From SHVO01 sp041919675 (lineage in GTDB: Bacteria > Pseudomonadota > Alphaproteobacteria > Rhodospirillales > Rhodospirillaceae), in assembly GCA_041919675.1 (NCBI GenBank), contig JAYRTJ010000004.1, positions 8,527 through 72,526 of the forward strand: 64,000 nt of DNA. Direction: 5' to 3'. How positions within the stretch are numbered: the first letter of the stretch is position 1; the number at the start of each line of letters is the position of its first letter. Below, piece after piece: positions 23,663 through 32,208 of this stretch. The position numbers were made by a program, and so were the translations under genes. Below the pieces are notes generated by a model. That model was not told the origin of the DNA. It ran no database searches and saw only the letters and a list, made by a program, of their open reading frames with translations.

Positions 23663-25261
23663 TTGCCCGAGGAACCCGAGGGGCATGCGGACGTGGATGC
23701 GGCCGATCTCAGATTGAATGTCACGGCCGAGGCGCTGGTCGCGCGGGCCCGCCGCGACGCAGCGGACAAAGCTGTCCAGGTCGAGACGCTGGCCACGCTC
23801 GCCGCCATCGGCGCATTCGAACACGGGGTCGATCTTGCGCACGCGGCGCTGTCGAAATTTCCCGAAAGCCCGGCGGTCAATCTCGCGGCGCTGCAGATAT
23901 TTACCGCCTTAAAGGACCGGGCGGCGGCGGCGGACACGGCGGGGCTGCTCTGCCGGCACCGGCCGGACTCGCCGGGAGCCTGGCAGCGCTGGGCCATCCA
24001 CGCCACCGCGGCTGGGCGCCACGCCGACGCCCGCGTCGCGTTCAAAGCCGCGCTCGCACAAGCGCCGCGCGCGGCGATCCTGTGGAACGGGCTTGCCGAC
24101 GCAGCCATTCAGTGCGGCGATCTCGCCGAGGCGGAAGCGGCCCTGCGCCAATCGCTGACTCTCGAGGCCGGGCAGGCCCCGCCCGCCGGCCAACTTGGCC
24201 GCCTCCTGATGAAACGCGGCGCGCTTGGCGAAGCCGAGGAATGGATGGAACGCTCCATCGCCTCCGATCCAACGCTCACGGCCGTACACGTCAACTTGGC
24301 GGCTGTGCGCCTCAGGCTGAGGCGGCCCCACGCGGCGCTTGCCGCCGCCGCGGAGGCCGTGCGCCTGGCGCCCAATCTCGCCGGCGCACATGCGATCTAT
24401 GGTCAGGTCCTCGTCGAGATGGGCCGCTACGCACAGGCAAGGACGTCCTTTCGAATCGCGCTCGCGTGCGATCCGGCGAATGCGGAAGCGGCCTATGGCC
24501 TCGCGCGCGCGTTGGCGAAGTCGGGTCACCCCGACCAGGCGGTCGCGGCGGCCGACGCATATCTCGCCCTCCGTCCAAACGACGCGCAAGCCGCTCACAT
24601 GCGCTGCGCCTGGGCGCGCGAGCGTGTCACTTCCGCGCCGGACGACTACATACGCACGCTGTTCGACGGCGTTGCCGACCAGTTCGATGCGCACCTCGAA
24701 GGCGCCCTCGCCTATGACGCGCCGCAGCGCGCCGCGGCGCTCCTCAAAGAAATCTATCCCGCCCCCGACCATTTCCGGAAGCTGTGCGATATCGGCTGCG
24801 GAACGGGACTGATGGCGAAAACGCTGGCCGACCACTACGCCATTCCCGAATGCGTCGGCGTGGATCTGTCGCCACGGATGATCGCGCAGGCGCGGACGAA
24901 GTCGCTCTATTCGGAACTCATAGCGGGTGAAGGCGTCGCCACACTCGCCAGGATGGACCGGAGCTTCGATCTGATCACGGCCCTCGACATGCTGATCTAC
25001 GTCGGTGACGCCGGTCCGTTCATGCGGGAAGCCGCGCGGCGTCTTGCCCGTGGCGGGGCGCTTGCGCTGTCTTTGGAAACCGCCGACGACATCGCGGATG
25101 TACGGCTTGAACTCACCGCGCGTTTTTCACACAACAAGGCGCACGTGATCGCGCAAGCGCAAAAGGAAGGGCTGTGTCTCGCGCGCGGCATTGATGTCCC
25201 GCTCCGCCGGGAAGGCGGCGCGGATGTGAAAGGCTACATTGCGGTGTTCGAGCGCCGATAG
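23663..25261 (+). CDS. TPR-repeat protein fused to a SAM-dependent methyltransferase
   Basis: 532 residues, TTG start. Residues about 45-320 are tetratricopeptide repeats (for example WNGLADAAIQCGDLAEAEAALRQ and YGQVLVEMGRYAQARTSF). From about 330 a class I methyltransferase follows: YIRTLFDGVADQFDAHL linker, SAM-binding motif I CDIGCGTG (375-382), acidic GVDLSPRM, and FDLITALDMLIYVGD. This layout resembles predicted TPR methyltransferases. The substrate is unknown, and the repeats would dock a protein partner. Confidence 0.88.
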   Translation: MPEEPEGHADVDAADLRLNVTAEALVARARRDAADKAVQVETLATLAAIGAFEHGVDLAHAALSKFPESPAVNLAALQIFTALKDRAAAADTAGLLCRHRPDSPGAWQRWAIHATAAGRHADARVAFKAALAQAPRAAILWNGLADAAIQCGDLAEAEAALRQSLTLEAGQAPPAGQLGRLLMKRGALGEAEEWMERSIASDPTLTAVHVNLAAVRLRLRRPHAALAAAAEAVRLAPNLAGAHAIYGQVLVEMGRYAQARTSFRIALACDPANAEAAYGLARALAKSGHPDQAVAAADAYLALRPNDAQAAHMRCAWARERVTSAPDDYIRTLFDGVADQFDAHLEGALAYDAPQRAAALLKEIYPAPDHFRKLCDIGCGTGLMAKTLADHYAIPECVGVDLSPRMIAQARTKSLYSELIAGEGVATLARMDRSFDLITALDMLIYVGDAGPFMREAARRLARGGALALSLETADDIADVRLELTARFSHNKAHVIAQAQKEGLCLARGIDVPLRREGGADVKGYIAVFERR

Positions 25262-25264
25262 CGC

Positions 25265-25756
25265 CTACGGCACGATCAGGCGCCAGGCCGGTTTCGGCGG
25301 CGTGTCCTTGGCTTTCGGCTTCGGTTTCACGCCTGGCAAGGGCGTTCCGTCGACGTTCTCCTCCAGCCACCAGCCCGCTGTGCGGCCGTCGCCGTGCGGT
25401 TCGTACGGACGGTCGTAATAGAACGTGTAGACGGGCTTGCCTTTGTAGGCCCACTGCTTGCGGCCGTCCGCACGCTGGACAATGGTCCACTCGCCCGTCG
25501 GCGTCGCGTGTTCGGGCGCGCGGATGATCGGCCACACCGCCGCGCACACCGCGTCGCAATTGGACGCGCCGTCCGTGTCGCCCTCGAAGGTGTAAAGCGG
25601 CAGAAACGCAGGGAACGACTTGTACACCCACGTTGTGCCGTCACGCCCCAACGCGACTTCACCCGGATGATTGGGGTTGGGATCGCCTTCGGCCGCGCGC
25701 GCCATACCTGCCGTCAATAAACACACCGCGCTGAACGCGAAAAGGGCCGCACGCAT
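25265..25756 (-). CDS. Secreted COG4315-like protein
   Basis: 163 residues from ATG 25756; an upstream extension in the same frame lies inside the preceding gene and is not needed. A signal peptide (MRAALFAFSAVCLLTAGMARA) is followed by a domain with the repeat pattern seen in COG4315 predicted lipoproteins: YTFEGDTDGASNCDAVCAAVWPII and YTFYYD, with WAYKGKPV. The two cysteines may pair. The tail is lysine/proline-rich. It is the last gene of a leftward run after tetR. Confidence 0.75.
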   Translation of the reverse strand: MRAALFAFSAVCLLTAGMARAAEGDPNPNHPGEVALGRDGTTWVYKSFPAFLPLYTFEGDTDGASNCDAVCAAVWPIIRAPEHATPTGEWTIVQRADGRKQWAYKGKPVYTFYYDRPYEPHGDGRTAGWWLEENVDGTPLPGVKPKPKAKDTPPKPAWRLIVP

Positions 25757-25766
25757 GAGAAAAATC

Positions 25767-26396
25767 CTACGCCGCTTCGGTTTGCGACCGCCTGAACCCG
25801 CGGAATCGGGCGAGGCTTTCGGCGCGTTCCAGCGCCCGGTCGAGAGCCGCCATGGTTTTTGCGAGGTCGGCGCTGTCGTCGTCGATCCAGGCCTTGAGGG
25901 CGCAGGCGAGCACCATTTTGAGGCCCTGGATGCGGGCATAACCGAATAGACCGTCCGGCGAGACGCCGGCCGCAGCCAGCATCATCGCCGCGCTCCGGTC
26001 GGCACGGCACAGCGCGACGCCAACGGCCGGCGGATCGAAACGCGCGCCCGTGACGACGGCGCGCATGCCGTTACGGTTCGCATTCATCGCGTCGAACCTC
26101 TTCATGGCGATTTCAAAAAGGCGGTCGCGCACGCTGTCCGCGTCATCGCGCGCGGTCAGTCCTGTCAGCATGCGCGCATCGAGCCGGTCGAAGATCTTCG
26201 CGACAAGATGCGCGCGCGTCGGCGCGGCCAGGAGCACAGTCGCAAGCGGGAGGCCGGCGCGCACGGCCACGGCGGACATGGAAACATTGCGCCACCCCAG
26301 CGCCGCGGCCTCGGCGAGACCCGCGTCAACAATGCGGTCGGCGTCGGTGGTCGCGCCTTGCGGTTTTTTGGATTTGCTGCTGGGTTTTTTGGCCAC
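25767..26396 (-). CDS. TetR-like transcriptional regulator
   Basis: 209 residues. A basic, disordered N-terminus (KKPSSKSKKPQG) precedes a TetR-type DNA-binding region (about 18-65: RIVDAGLAEAAALGWRNVSMSAVAVRAGLPLATV) and a helical ligand/dimer domain. Assignment rests on the helix-turn-helix, since the C-terminal part is not diagnostic. It lies 18 bp after proC and 10 bp before the secreted protein gene, so all may share a transcript. Confidence 0.7.
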   Translation of the reverse strand: MAKKPSSKSKKPQGATTDADRIVDAGLAEAAALGWRNVSMSAVAVRAGLPLATVLLAAPTRAHLVAKIFDRLDARMLTGLTARDDADSVRDRLFEIAMKRFDAMNANRNGMRAVVTGARFDPPAVGVALCRADRSAAMMLAAAGVSPDGLFGYARIQGLKMVLACALKAWIDDDSADLAKTMAALDRALERAESLARFRGFRRSQTEAA

Positions 26397-26414
26397 TTTG
26401 ACCTCCCGCGTGAA

Positions 26415-27233
26415 CTAACCCGCCAGTTCCTTCGAGCGTTTCGCCGCCGCCGCGACGGCGCGCGCGAACAGCGGCTTCATGCCGCCGTCGGCCATCAGAA
26501 CGTTCAACGCGGCCTCGGTGGTTCCACCGGGGCTGGTGACATTCTTGCGAAGAACCGCCGGATCGGTTTCTCCGGCTTCCATCAGCGCACCGGCGCCCGA
26601 CACCGTGGCGCGCGCGAGTTGGGCGGCGAGATCGGGCGAAAGCCCGGCTTCGATCGCCGCGTCGCGCAGGCATTCGGTCAGCAGGAACACATAGGCCGGA
26701 CCGCTGCCCGACACGGCCGTGACCGCGTCCATCTGAGCTTCATCGCCGATCCAGGTCACCTGGCCCACGGCGCTCATCAGGACTTCGCACACGCGCGCCT
26801 GGACTTCGCTGACGGTCGGCGCCGCGTATAGCACGCTGATCGCTTTGCCAACCGCCGCCGGCGTATTGGGCATCGCGCGCACCACTGCGGCTTCATCACC
26901 GAGGTGTTTGCGGAAATAAGACGTCGGCTTGCCGGCCAGCACCGACAGGTAAACCGGATGCTGCGGCGTGAAGGACTTGTAGGTGGGGATCACCTGATCG
27001 GCCATCTGCGGCTTCACGGCGAACAGAATGACGTCCGGACGGAAGTCGCGCGGCACGTCGGTCATGTGCGGCAATACGGTCAGTGCGCGATGATCGGAAC
27101 AGGCGGTGACGCTGTCGCGCCCCGCGGGCTCGACGACGATGGCGTCAACGGGGGAGAGGCCGCGCTTGAACCAGCCGTCCAGAAGGGCGCCGCCCATCTT
27201 GCCGCAACCGACGAGGAGAATTGTGCCTTGCAT
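26415..27233 (-). CDS. proC: Pyrroline-5-carboxylate reductase
   Basis: 272 residues from ATG 27233, where the Rossmann motif begins at once (ILLVGCGKMGGALL). ProC reduces pyrroline-5-carboxylate to proline with NAD(P)H. Family motifs: VRAMPNTPAAVGKAISVLYA and the C-terminal signature TAVSGSGPAYVFLLTECLRDAAIEAGL, then TSPGGTTEAAL. It lies in a leftward run ubiK-ybjN-proC-tetR common to alphaproteobacteria. Confidence 0.95.
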   Translation of the reverse strand: MQGTILLVGCGKMGGALLDGWFKRGLSPVDAIVVEPAGRDSVTACSDHRALTVLPHMTDVPRDFRPDVILFAVKPQMADQVIPTYKSFTPQHPVYLSVLAGKPTSYFRKHLGDEAAVVRAMPNTPAAVGKAISVLYAAPTVSEVQARVCEVLMSAVGQVTWIGDEAQMDAVTAVSGSGPAYVFLLTECLRDAAIEAGLSPDLAAQLARATVSGAGALMEAGETDPAVLRKNVTSPGGTTEAALNVLMADGGMKPLFARAVAAAAKRSKELAG

Positions 27234-27412
27234 GGATGCGACGATAGCACCGGGCTCCTGCACGCAACAACCAAGGTTGTCATCCTTGCGCCCGCCGGGG
27301 CGCGAGGATCCAGGGGTATTCTGGTTTTACAAACAAATAGAAACTAAAACCCCAAGGACGACGCAGGGGTTAGTGCTGGCCTTACGGCGGCAAGGATAAC
27401 GGTGAAGCGCTG

Positions 27413-27916
27413 TTACGCCTCGCCTACCGTATCCAGGAGCGAGCTGGCGATGGCGTCTTCGGCGGTGCGGCCGCCCCAGATCACGAACTGGAAGGCCGGG
27501 TAGTAGCGTTCGCATTCGGCGACGGCGAGGTCCATGAGTTCGCTGATGAGGTCGCTGTCCAGCCGGTCCGGCAGGCGCACCGTATGGCGGAACATCGGGA
27601 TGCCCTCTTCCACCCAAATGGCGAAGTGGCCCATCCAGAGGCGCTCATTGAGCTTGGCGAGCAGTTCGTAAACCTGCGCCATCAGCTTGGACTGCACCCG
27701 CATATCGAGGGCGCAGGAGAAGTGCAGGGCTTTCAGGTCTTCCGACCAGGCGAAGAACATGCCGTAGTCGCACCAGGAGCCTGGGGCTTCCACCGCCAGT
27801 TCGGTTTCGCAACGGCGATCGTGCACCCATTCCTTGCCGGCAATGAATTCTTCGATGAAATCGATGGGGTTGCTGACGCCAGCGGACTGACGGCGAAGCG
27901 TGTCTTGAGACTTCAA
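27413..27916 (-). CDS. YbjN-domain protein
   Basis: 167 residues from TTG 27916, chosen because GGAGGG lies just upstream; a GTG or longer start is possible. The sequence matches YbjN proteins: NPIDFIEEFIAGKEWVHDRRCETELAVE, ALHFSCALDMRV, LNERLWMGHFAIWVEEGIPMFRHTV, and AFQFVIWGG near the C-terminus. The family is related in fold to type III secretion chaperones and has no agreed biochemical role. It is between ubiK and proC. Confidence 0.85.
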   Translation of the reverse strand: MKSQDTLRRQSAGVSNPIDFIEEFIAGKEWVHDRRCETELAVEAPGSWCDYGMFFAWSEDLKALHFSCALDMRVQSKLMAQVYELLAKLNERLWMGHFAIWVEEGIPMFRHTVRLPDRLDSDLISELMDLAVAECERYYPAFQFVIWGGRTAEDAIASSLLDTVGEA

Positions 27917-28053
27917 AAGACCCTCCCCTCTACCAAAACGCGGGTCTGGACCCCGACCCATCCCCTGGGCCGATCCCTTGCGTAACAAGGGTACAGATTC
28001 AAGATATAGTAGGAAAAAAAGGCTCGCAATACAAAATAGCGAGGAAATCCGCC

Positions 28054-28093
28054 GAGTCGCGTAATTCTTGTGGATAAGTCAAATGTGAGAGTC
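28054..28093. promoter_or_regulatory. Perfect DnaA box with flanking GANTC sites
   Basis: TGTGGATAA at 28069-28077 is the exact complement of the DnaA box TTATCCACA. GAGTC sites lie at 28054-28058 and 28089-28093, and a GATTC at 27996-28000. All are in the noncoding gap between ybjN and ubiK. DnaA binding is inferred from the sequence alone. Confidence 0.4.
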
Positions 28094-28129
28094 GGCGCAG
28101 TGCTTTACGCGCATTGAGCGCGCCGCGAT

Positions 28130-28378
28130 TTACGTCGCGCGCTTGCTCTCGAGTTCCGCGACACGCGCGGCCAGACGTTCCTGCTCGGCGCGCGCCTCCG
28201 CGGCCATCGCGCGCACCACATCGAACTCTTCACGGCGCACATATCCGCCGTCGGCCATCACGCGTTCGAGCCGGTCGCGAATCATCGCTTCGATCTCCTG
28301 CTTCAGGCCCGACAGCGCGCTCAAAGCGCCGCCCGACAGACGCGCGAGATCATCGATAATACGATTTTGCGATTGCAT
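28130..28378 (-). CDS. ubiK: UbiK-family ubiquinone biosynthesis accessory factor
   Basis: 82 residues from ATG 28378 with GGAGAG upstream. UbiK (formerly YqiC or BMFP) proteins are short helical coiled-coil proteins that assist ubiquinone synthesis. Seen here: MQSQNRIIDDLARLSGGALSAL amphipathic N-terminus, a conserved acidic/arginine middle (EIEAMIRDRLERVM), and a C-terminal coiled coil (EEFDVVRAMAAEARAEQERLAARVAELE). It is divergent from hldD. Confidence 0.85.
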   Translation of the reverse strand: MQSQNRIIDDLARLSGGALSALSGLKQEIEAMIRDRLERVMADGGYVRREEFDVVRAMAAEARAEQERLAARVAELESKRAT

Positions 28379-28454
28379 CCGAGGCTCTCCATGGACTTGC
28401 TTGTCCTTAATATCGTCTCGGGTTTCACGCGGCGCAACCCTATATAGTGTGATC

Positions 28455-29435
28455 ATGTACATCGTCACCGGCGGCGCCGGCTTCATCGGTTCGAATCTTG
28501 TCGCGGTTCTCGAGGAACGCGGCCTCGGTCCTGTCACCGTGGTCGATCGCTGCGAGAACGATCACAAGACGCGCAACCTCGCCAAACGCAAAGCGCAGCG
28601 CGTTCCGCCGGAGTTCCTCACGAATCATCTGGCGGAACTCAAAGGCGAGATCAAAGGCGTGTTTCACCTCGGCGCGCTGACATCGACGACCGAACGCGAT
28701 GTCGCGAAGTTGACGGAAGTGAACGTACATCTCAGTCAGGATCTATGGAAATGGTGCGCCAAACATGGCGTTCCCTTCATCTATGCGTCCTCGGCCGCGA
28801 CTTACGGCGACGGCAAGGCCGGCTTCAAGGATGACGACAGCCTCTCAGGTCTTGCGCATTTGCATCCGCTCAATCCCTACGGCGACAGCAAACATGCCTT
28901 CGATCTGTGGGTCGCCGAACAGGTCGCGAAGCGCGAGCCCGCGCCGCCGCGCTGGGCGGGCGTGAAGTTCTTCAACGTCTATGGCCCGAATGAATTCCAC
29001 AAAGGATCGCAGGCCAGTCTGGTGCCGCAGGTTTATGCCAAGGCAGCCAGGGGTGAAGCCTATCCCCTGTTCCGCTCGCATAATCCGGCCTATGCCGACG
29101 GCGGCCAGATGCGCGATTTCATTTTTGTGCAAGACTGCTGCGACGTGATGCTGTGGCTGTACGAACTCGGCCCCGCGAACGGGATTTTCAATCTCGGCAC
29201 CGGCAAGGCGCGGTCCTTCATCGACCTCGCCGGCGCCGTTTACCGGGCCTTGGGGCGCGAACCTGTGATCGCCTGGCGCGATACGCCCGCAGACATCCGC
29301 GATCAATACCAGTATTTTACCGAAGCGCGCATGGACCGCCTGCGCGGCCTGGGTTACACGGCACCATTCACGTCCCTTGAAGACGGCGTCGCGAAAACCG
29401 TGAAGATCTTGTCGCAAGACGTTCCGTATCGTTGA
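28455..29435 (+). CDS. hldD: ADP-L-glycero-D-manno-heptose-6-epimerase
   Basis: 326 residues from ATG 28455. The protein starts directly with the NAD(P)-binding motif IVTGGAGFIGSNL (3-15). The family-specific FHLGALTSTTERD, the catalytic YGDSK region (NPYGDSKHAFDLWV), VYGPNEFHKGSQASLV and FIFVQDCCDVMLWL support HldD rather than a generic epimerase. HldD makes the heptose donor for the lipopolysaccharide inner core. A TATATAG sequence lies only eight bases upstream of the ATG, so the transcript may be nearly leaderless; no good -35 is visible. Confidence 0.93.
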   Translation: MYIVTGGAGFIGSNLVAVLEERGLGPVTVVDRCENDHKTRNLAKRKAQRVPPEFLTNHLAELKGEIKGVFHLGALTSTTERDVAKLTEVNVHLSQDLWKWCAKHGVPFIYASSAATYGDGKAGFKDDDSLSGLAHLHPLNPYGDSKHAFDLWVAEQVAKREPAPPRWAGVKFFNVYGPNEFHKGSQASLVPQVYAKAARGEAYPLFRSHNPAYADGGQMRDFIFVQDCCDVMLWLYELGPANGIFNLGTGKARSFIDLAGAVYRALGREPVIAWRDTPADIRDQYQYFTEARMDRLRGLGYTAPFTSLEDGVAKTVKILSQDVPYR

Positions 29436-29443
29436 GAAAAAGA

Positions 29444-29494
29444 GAAACAAAAAACGACCCCTCCCTTTCCCTCCCCTTTCAGGAGAGGGAAAAG
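29444..29494. repeat. C/T-rich interspersed intergenic repeat, copy 2
   Basis: A near copy of the element at 5408-5460: ACGACCCCT, CCTTTCCCTCCCCTTTCAGG, then AGAGGGAAAAG. It can fold through CCCTC/GAGGG pairing. It occupies the hldD to lgt gap. Confidence 0.6.
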
Positions 29495-29546
29495 TAAGAG
29501 CCGGCTTTCTGTTTTATTCCTCCCCCTCCAGACCGACGACGTAAAA

Positions 29547-30359
29547 ATGTTCGCCATCGCCTTTCCCGCCATCGACCCGATTTTGTTCCAGATCGGGCCC
29601 ATCGCCATCCGCTGGTATGCGCTGGCGTATATCGCCGGTCTGTTCGCGGGCGTCTGGTACATCCGCTGGCAGGTGAAGTTCCCGCCGGCCCTGATGACGA
29701 AGGAACAGGTGGACGACCTCTTCCTGTGGATCCTCGGCGGCGTGATCTTAGGGGGACGCTTGGGCTACGTGCTGTTCTATAAGCCGGGCGAGTATCTCAG
29801 CGACCCCGTCTCGATCTTCAAAACCTGGCAGGGCGGCATGTCGTTCCACGGCGGCCTTGTCGGCGTCATCATCGCGATCCTGCTGTTCGCGCGGCACGCC
29901 AAGGTGAGCAAGTGGTACGTGGGCGATCACATCGCCTGCGCGGTCCCCATCGGTCTCGGTTTGGGGCGCTTGGCCAACTTCATCAACGGCGAACTGTGGG
30001 GCCGCCCGGCGCCGGATGTGCCCTGGGCCATGGTCTTCCCGGGCGCCGGCGATGTACCGCGGCATCCCAGCCAGCTTTATCAGGCCTTCCTGGAAGGCCT
30101 CGTGTTGTTCGTGATCGTCAATCTCCTGTGGCGCAATGAAGAGATCCGCCGCCGCCCCGGCATCATCTGCGGCGCCTTCCTGATCGGCTACGGGGTCTTC
30201 CGCATCATCGGTGAAACCTTCCGCGAGCCGGACAACTTTATCGGCTTCCTCGCCGGCGGCACCACCATGGGCCAATGGCTGTGCATCCCCATGATCCTGT
30301 TCGGCGCCTATAGCATCTGGCGCGCGCGCCGCGCCGGACCCGCCCGCGCGACAAAATGA
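29547..30359 (+). CDS. lgt: Prolipoprotein diacylglyceryl transferase
   Basis: 270 residues with several membrane helices. Lgt transfers diacylglycerol from phosphatidylglycerol to the lipobox cysteine of prolipoproteins. The Lgt signature GLGRLANFINGELWGRP is at about residues 134-150, and MSFHGGLVG and HPSQLYQAFLEG are also present. It overlaps midA by four bases (ATGA). Lipoproteins needing this enzyme are encoded nearby (32.2 kb and 39.2-39.7 kb). Confidence 0.96.
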   Translation: MFAIAFPAIDPILFQIGPIAIRWYALAYIAGLFAGVWYIRWQVKFPPALMTKEQVDDLFLWILGGVILGGRLGYVLFYKPGEYLSDPVSIFKTWQGGMSFHGGLVGVIIAILLFARHAKVSKWYVGDHIACAVPIGLGLGRLANFINGELWGRPAPDVPWAMVFPGAGDVPRHPSQLYQAFLEGLVLFVIVNLLWRNEEIRRRPGIICGAFLIGYGVFRIIGETFREPDNFIGFLAGGTTMGQWLCIPMILFGAYSIWRARRAGPARATK

Positions 30360-31429
30360 GCCTCGCCGAGACCCTGATCGAGCGCATCCGGCGCGAAGGG
30401 CCGATCTCGGTCGCCGACTATATCGAGGCCTGCGCGAACGCCTACTACGCCACGGGCGAAGTGTTCGGCGCGCGCGGCGATTTCATCACCGCGCCCGAGA
30501 TCAGCCAGGCGTTTGGCGAGATTGTCGGTTTATGGTGCGCGGTCACCTGGCAGGCGCTCGGCGCGCCGAAGACGTTCCGTCTCATTGAATGCGGCCCCGG
30601 TCGCGGCACACTCATGGCCGATGCTTTACGCGCGGCTTCGCGCGTGCCGGGTTTCGCCGACGCCGCGCGCATCCATCTCGTCGAGCGCAGTCCAAAACTG
30701 CGCGAGAAACAACGCACGGCGCTGAAAGGCGCGCTCGTCACTTGGCACGACGACATCGAAGACGTCCCGGCGGGCCTCGCTATCGTCATTGCCAACGAAT
30801 TCCTGGACGCGCTGCCGATCCGTCAGTGGGAAAAGACCGAGCGCGGCTGGATCGAGCGCGCGGTGAATGCCGCCGCGGACGGCACATTGCATTTCACACT
30901 GGGAAAGGCGCGCGATCTCGACATCCCCCTCACCATGTCCGCCGATGCGGCACCTGGGGCGATCTTCGAAACCTCGCCCGCGACTCTCGATTGGACGCGC
31001 CGGCTCGCCGCGCGGCTCACGGAACACGGCGGCGCTGCCCTCGTGATCGACTACGGCCATACCAAGACCGCCGTCGGCGATACGCTGCAGGCGGTGAAGG
31101 CGCACCGTTATCACAGCCCGCTCGCCGATCCCGGTGAAGCGGACCTCACCGCCCATGTGGATTTTGAAGCCGTGGCCACCGCGGCGCGCGAGATGGGCGC
31201 GAAGGTCTTCGGCCCCACGCCGCAAGGCGCCTGGCTCACCCGCCTCGGCATCACCGTGCGCGGCACCCAGCTTGCCGCCGGGAAGGATGAGGTCCAGGCG
31301 AAGGAGATTCGCGGCGCCGTTCAGCGCCTGATCGCGCCGGAGGGCATGGGGCTTCTCTTCAAGGTCCTCGCCTTCACAAATCCCGCTCTGGAAGCCTGCG
31401 AAGGTTTCGGCGAGGATGCCTCATCATGA
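30356..31429 (+). CDS. MidA/NDUFAF7-family SAM-dependent methyltransferase
   Basis: 357 residues. Matches the COG1565 family, whose mitochondrial member NDUFAF7 methylates an arginine of a complex I subunit. Motifs: ISVADYIEACANAYYATGEVFGARGDFITAPEISQAFGE is the characteristic N-terminal region in shortened form, followed by the SAM-binding LIECGPGRGTLMADALR, VERSP, VIANEFLDALPIRQW and VIDYGH. A bacterial complex I role is possible but untested. It is coupled to lgt and pgeF by four-base overlaps. Confidence 0.88.
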   Translation: MSLAETLIERIRREGPISVADYIEACANAYYATGEVFGARGDFITAPEISQAFGEIVGLWCAVTWQALGAPKTFRLIECGPGRGTLMADALRAASRVPGFADAARIHLVERSPKLREKQRTALKGALVTWHDDIEDVPAGLAIVIANEFLDALPIRQWEKTERGWIERAVNAAADGTLHFTLGKARDLDIPLTMSADAAPGAIFETSPATLDWTRRLAARLTEHGGAALVIDYGHTKTAVGDTLQAVKAHRYHSPLADPGEADLTAHVDFEAVATAAREMGAKVFGPTPQGAWLTRLGITVRGTQLAAGKDEVQAKEIRGAVQRLIAPEGMGLLFKVLAFTNPALEACEGFGEDASS

Positions 31430-32208
31430 CCAAAATCGATCCCGCCTTCGCGATTCAGACCTCCGCGCTCACGCTGCCCGGGGTCACGCACGGTTTTTTC
31501 ACCCGCAAGGGCGGCGTCTCGACCGGGCTTTACGAATCGAACAACGTTGCCTTCAGCGCCGCCGACGATGCGGCTCATGTCACCGAGAACCGCGCGCGCG
31601 CGGCGCAGCGCCTTGGGCTGAGCGGTCTTGTCACCCTCAATCAAAAGCACACACCGGAAGTGATCGAAGTCGATGAGCCGTGGGCGCGCGATAACACGCC
31701 CATCGCCGATGCCATGGTGACGAAACGCCGCGGCCTCGCACTCGGCATCCTGACCGCCGACTGCGCGCCGGTCCTGTTCGCCGACGCCGAAGCCGGCGTG
31801 ATCGGGGCGGCGCACGCCGGTTGGCGCGGCGCCTTCGACGGCGTGATCGGAAATACGGTCGAGGCCATGGAAGAGCTTGGCGCTCATGCCGAGCGCATCG
31901 TGGCCGTCATCGGCCCCTGCATCACGCAGGCTTCCTATGAAATCGGCGCTGAGTTCGTTGAACGCTTCGTCGAGATGGACGCCGCGTTGCGGCGCTTCTT
32001 CGGGCCGTCGCCCAAGGCCGGGCATGCGCATTTCAATCTGCCCGCGTTTGTCGCGCACCTCGCCACCGTGGCGGGCGTCTGTACGGTGCACATCGAGGGC
32101 AGCGACACCTGTACGCTGCAAGACCGCTTCTTCAGCTACCGGCGCTCGACCTTGCGCAAGGAATCCGACTACGGCCGGCAACTGTCGGCGATCGGGCTCG
32201 CGCCGTGA
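31426..32208 (+). CDS. pgeF: Peptidoglycan editing factor PgeF (YfiH, laccase domain)
   Basis: 260 residues. The family shares a multicopper-polyphenol oxidoreductase-type fold and PgeF removes L-Ser wrongly placed in peptidoglycan stem peptides. Conserved metal or active-site regions: HGFFTRKGGVSTGLYESNN, LTADCAPVLFAD, GAAHAGWRGAFDGV and AVIGPCITQASYE. ATG overlaps the midA stop, and the GTG of the next gene overlaps its own stop, giving a coupled four-gene unit with lgt. Confidence 0.93.
   Translation: MTKIDPAFAIQTSALTLPGVTHGFFTRKGGVSTGLYESNNVAFSAADDAAHVTENRARAAQRLGLSGLVTLNQKHTPEVIEVDEPWARDNTPIADAMVTKRRGLALGILTADCAPVLFADAEAGVIGAAHAGWRGAFDGVIGNTVEAMEELGAHAERIVAVIGPCITQASYEIGAEFVERFVEMDAALRRFFGPSPKAGHAHFNLPAFVAHLATVAGVCTVHIEGSDTCTLQDRFFSYRRSTLRKESDYGRQLSAIGLAP

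Noticed and set aside
28480..28500. GGTTCGAATC resembling a tRNA T-loop
   Set aside because: It is inside hldD coding sequence (GFIGSNLV) and no cloverleaf can be built around it.
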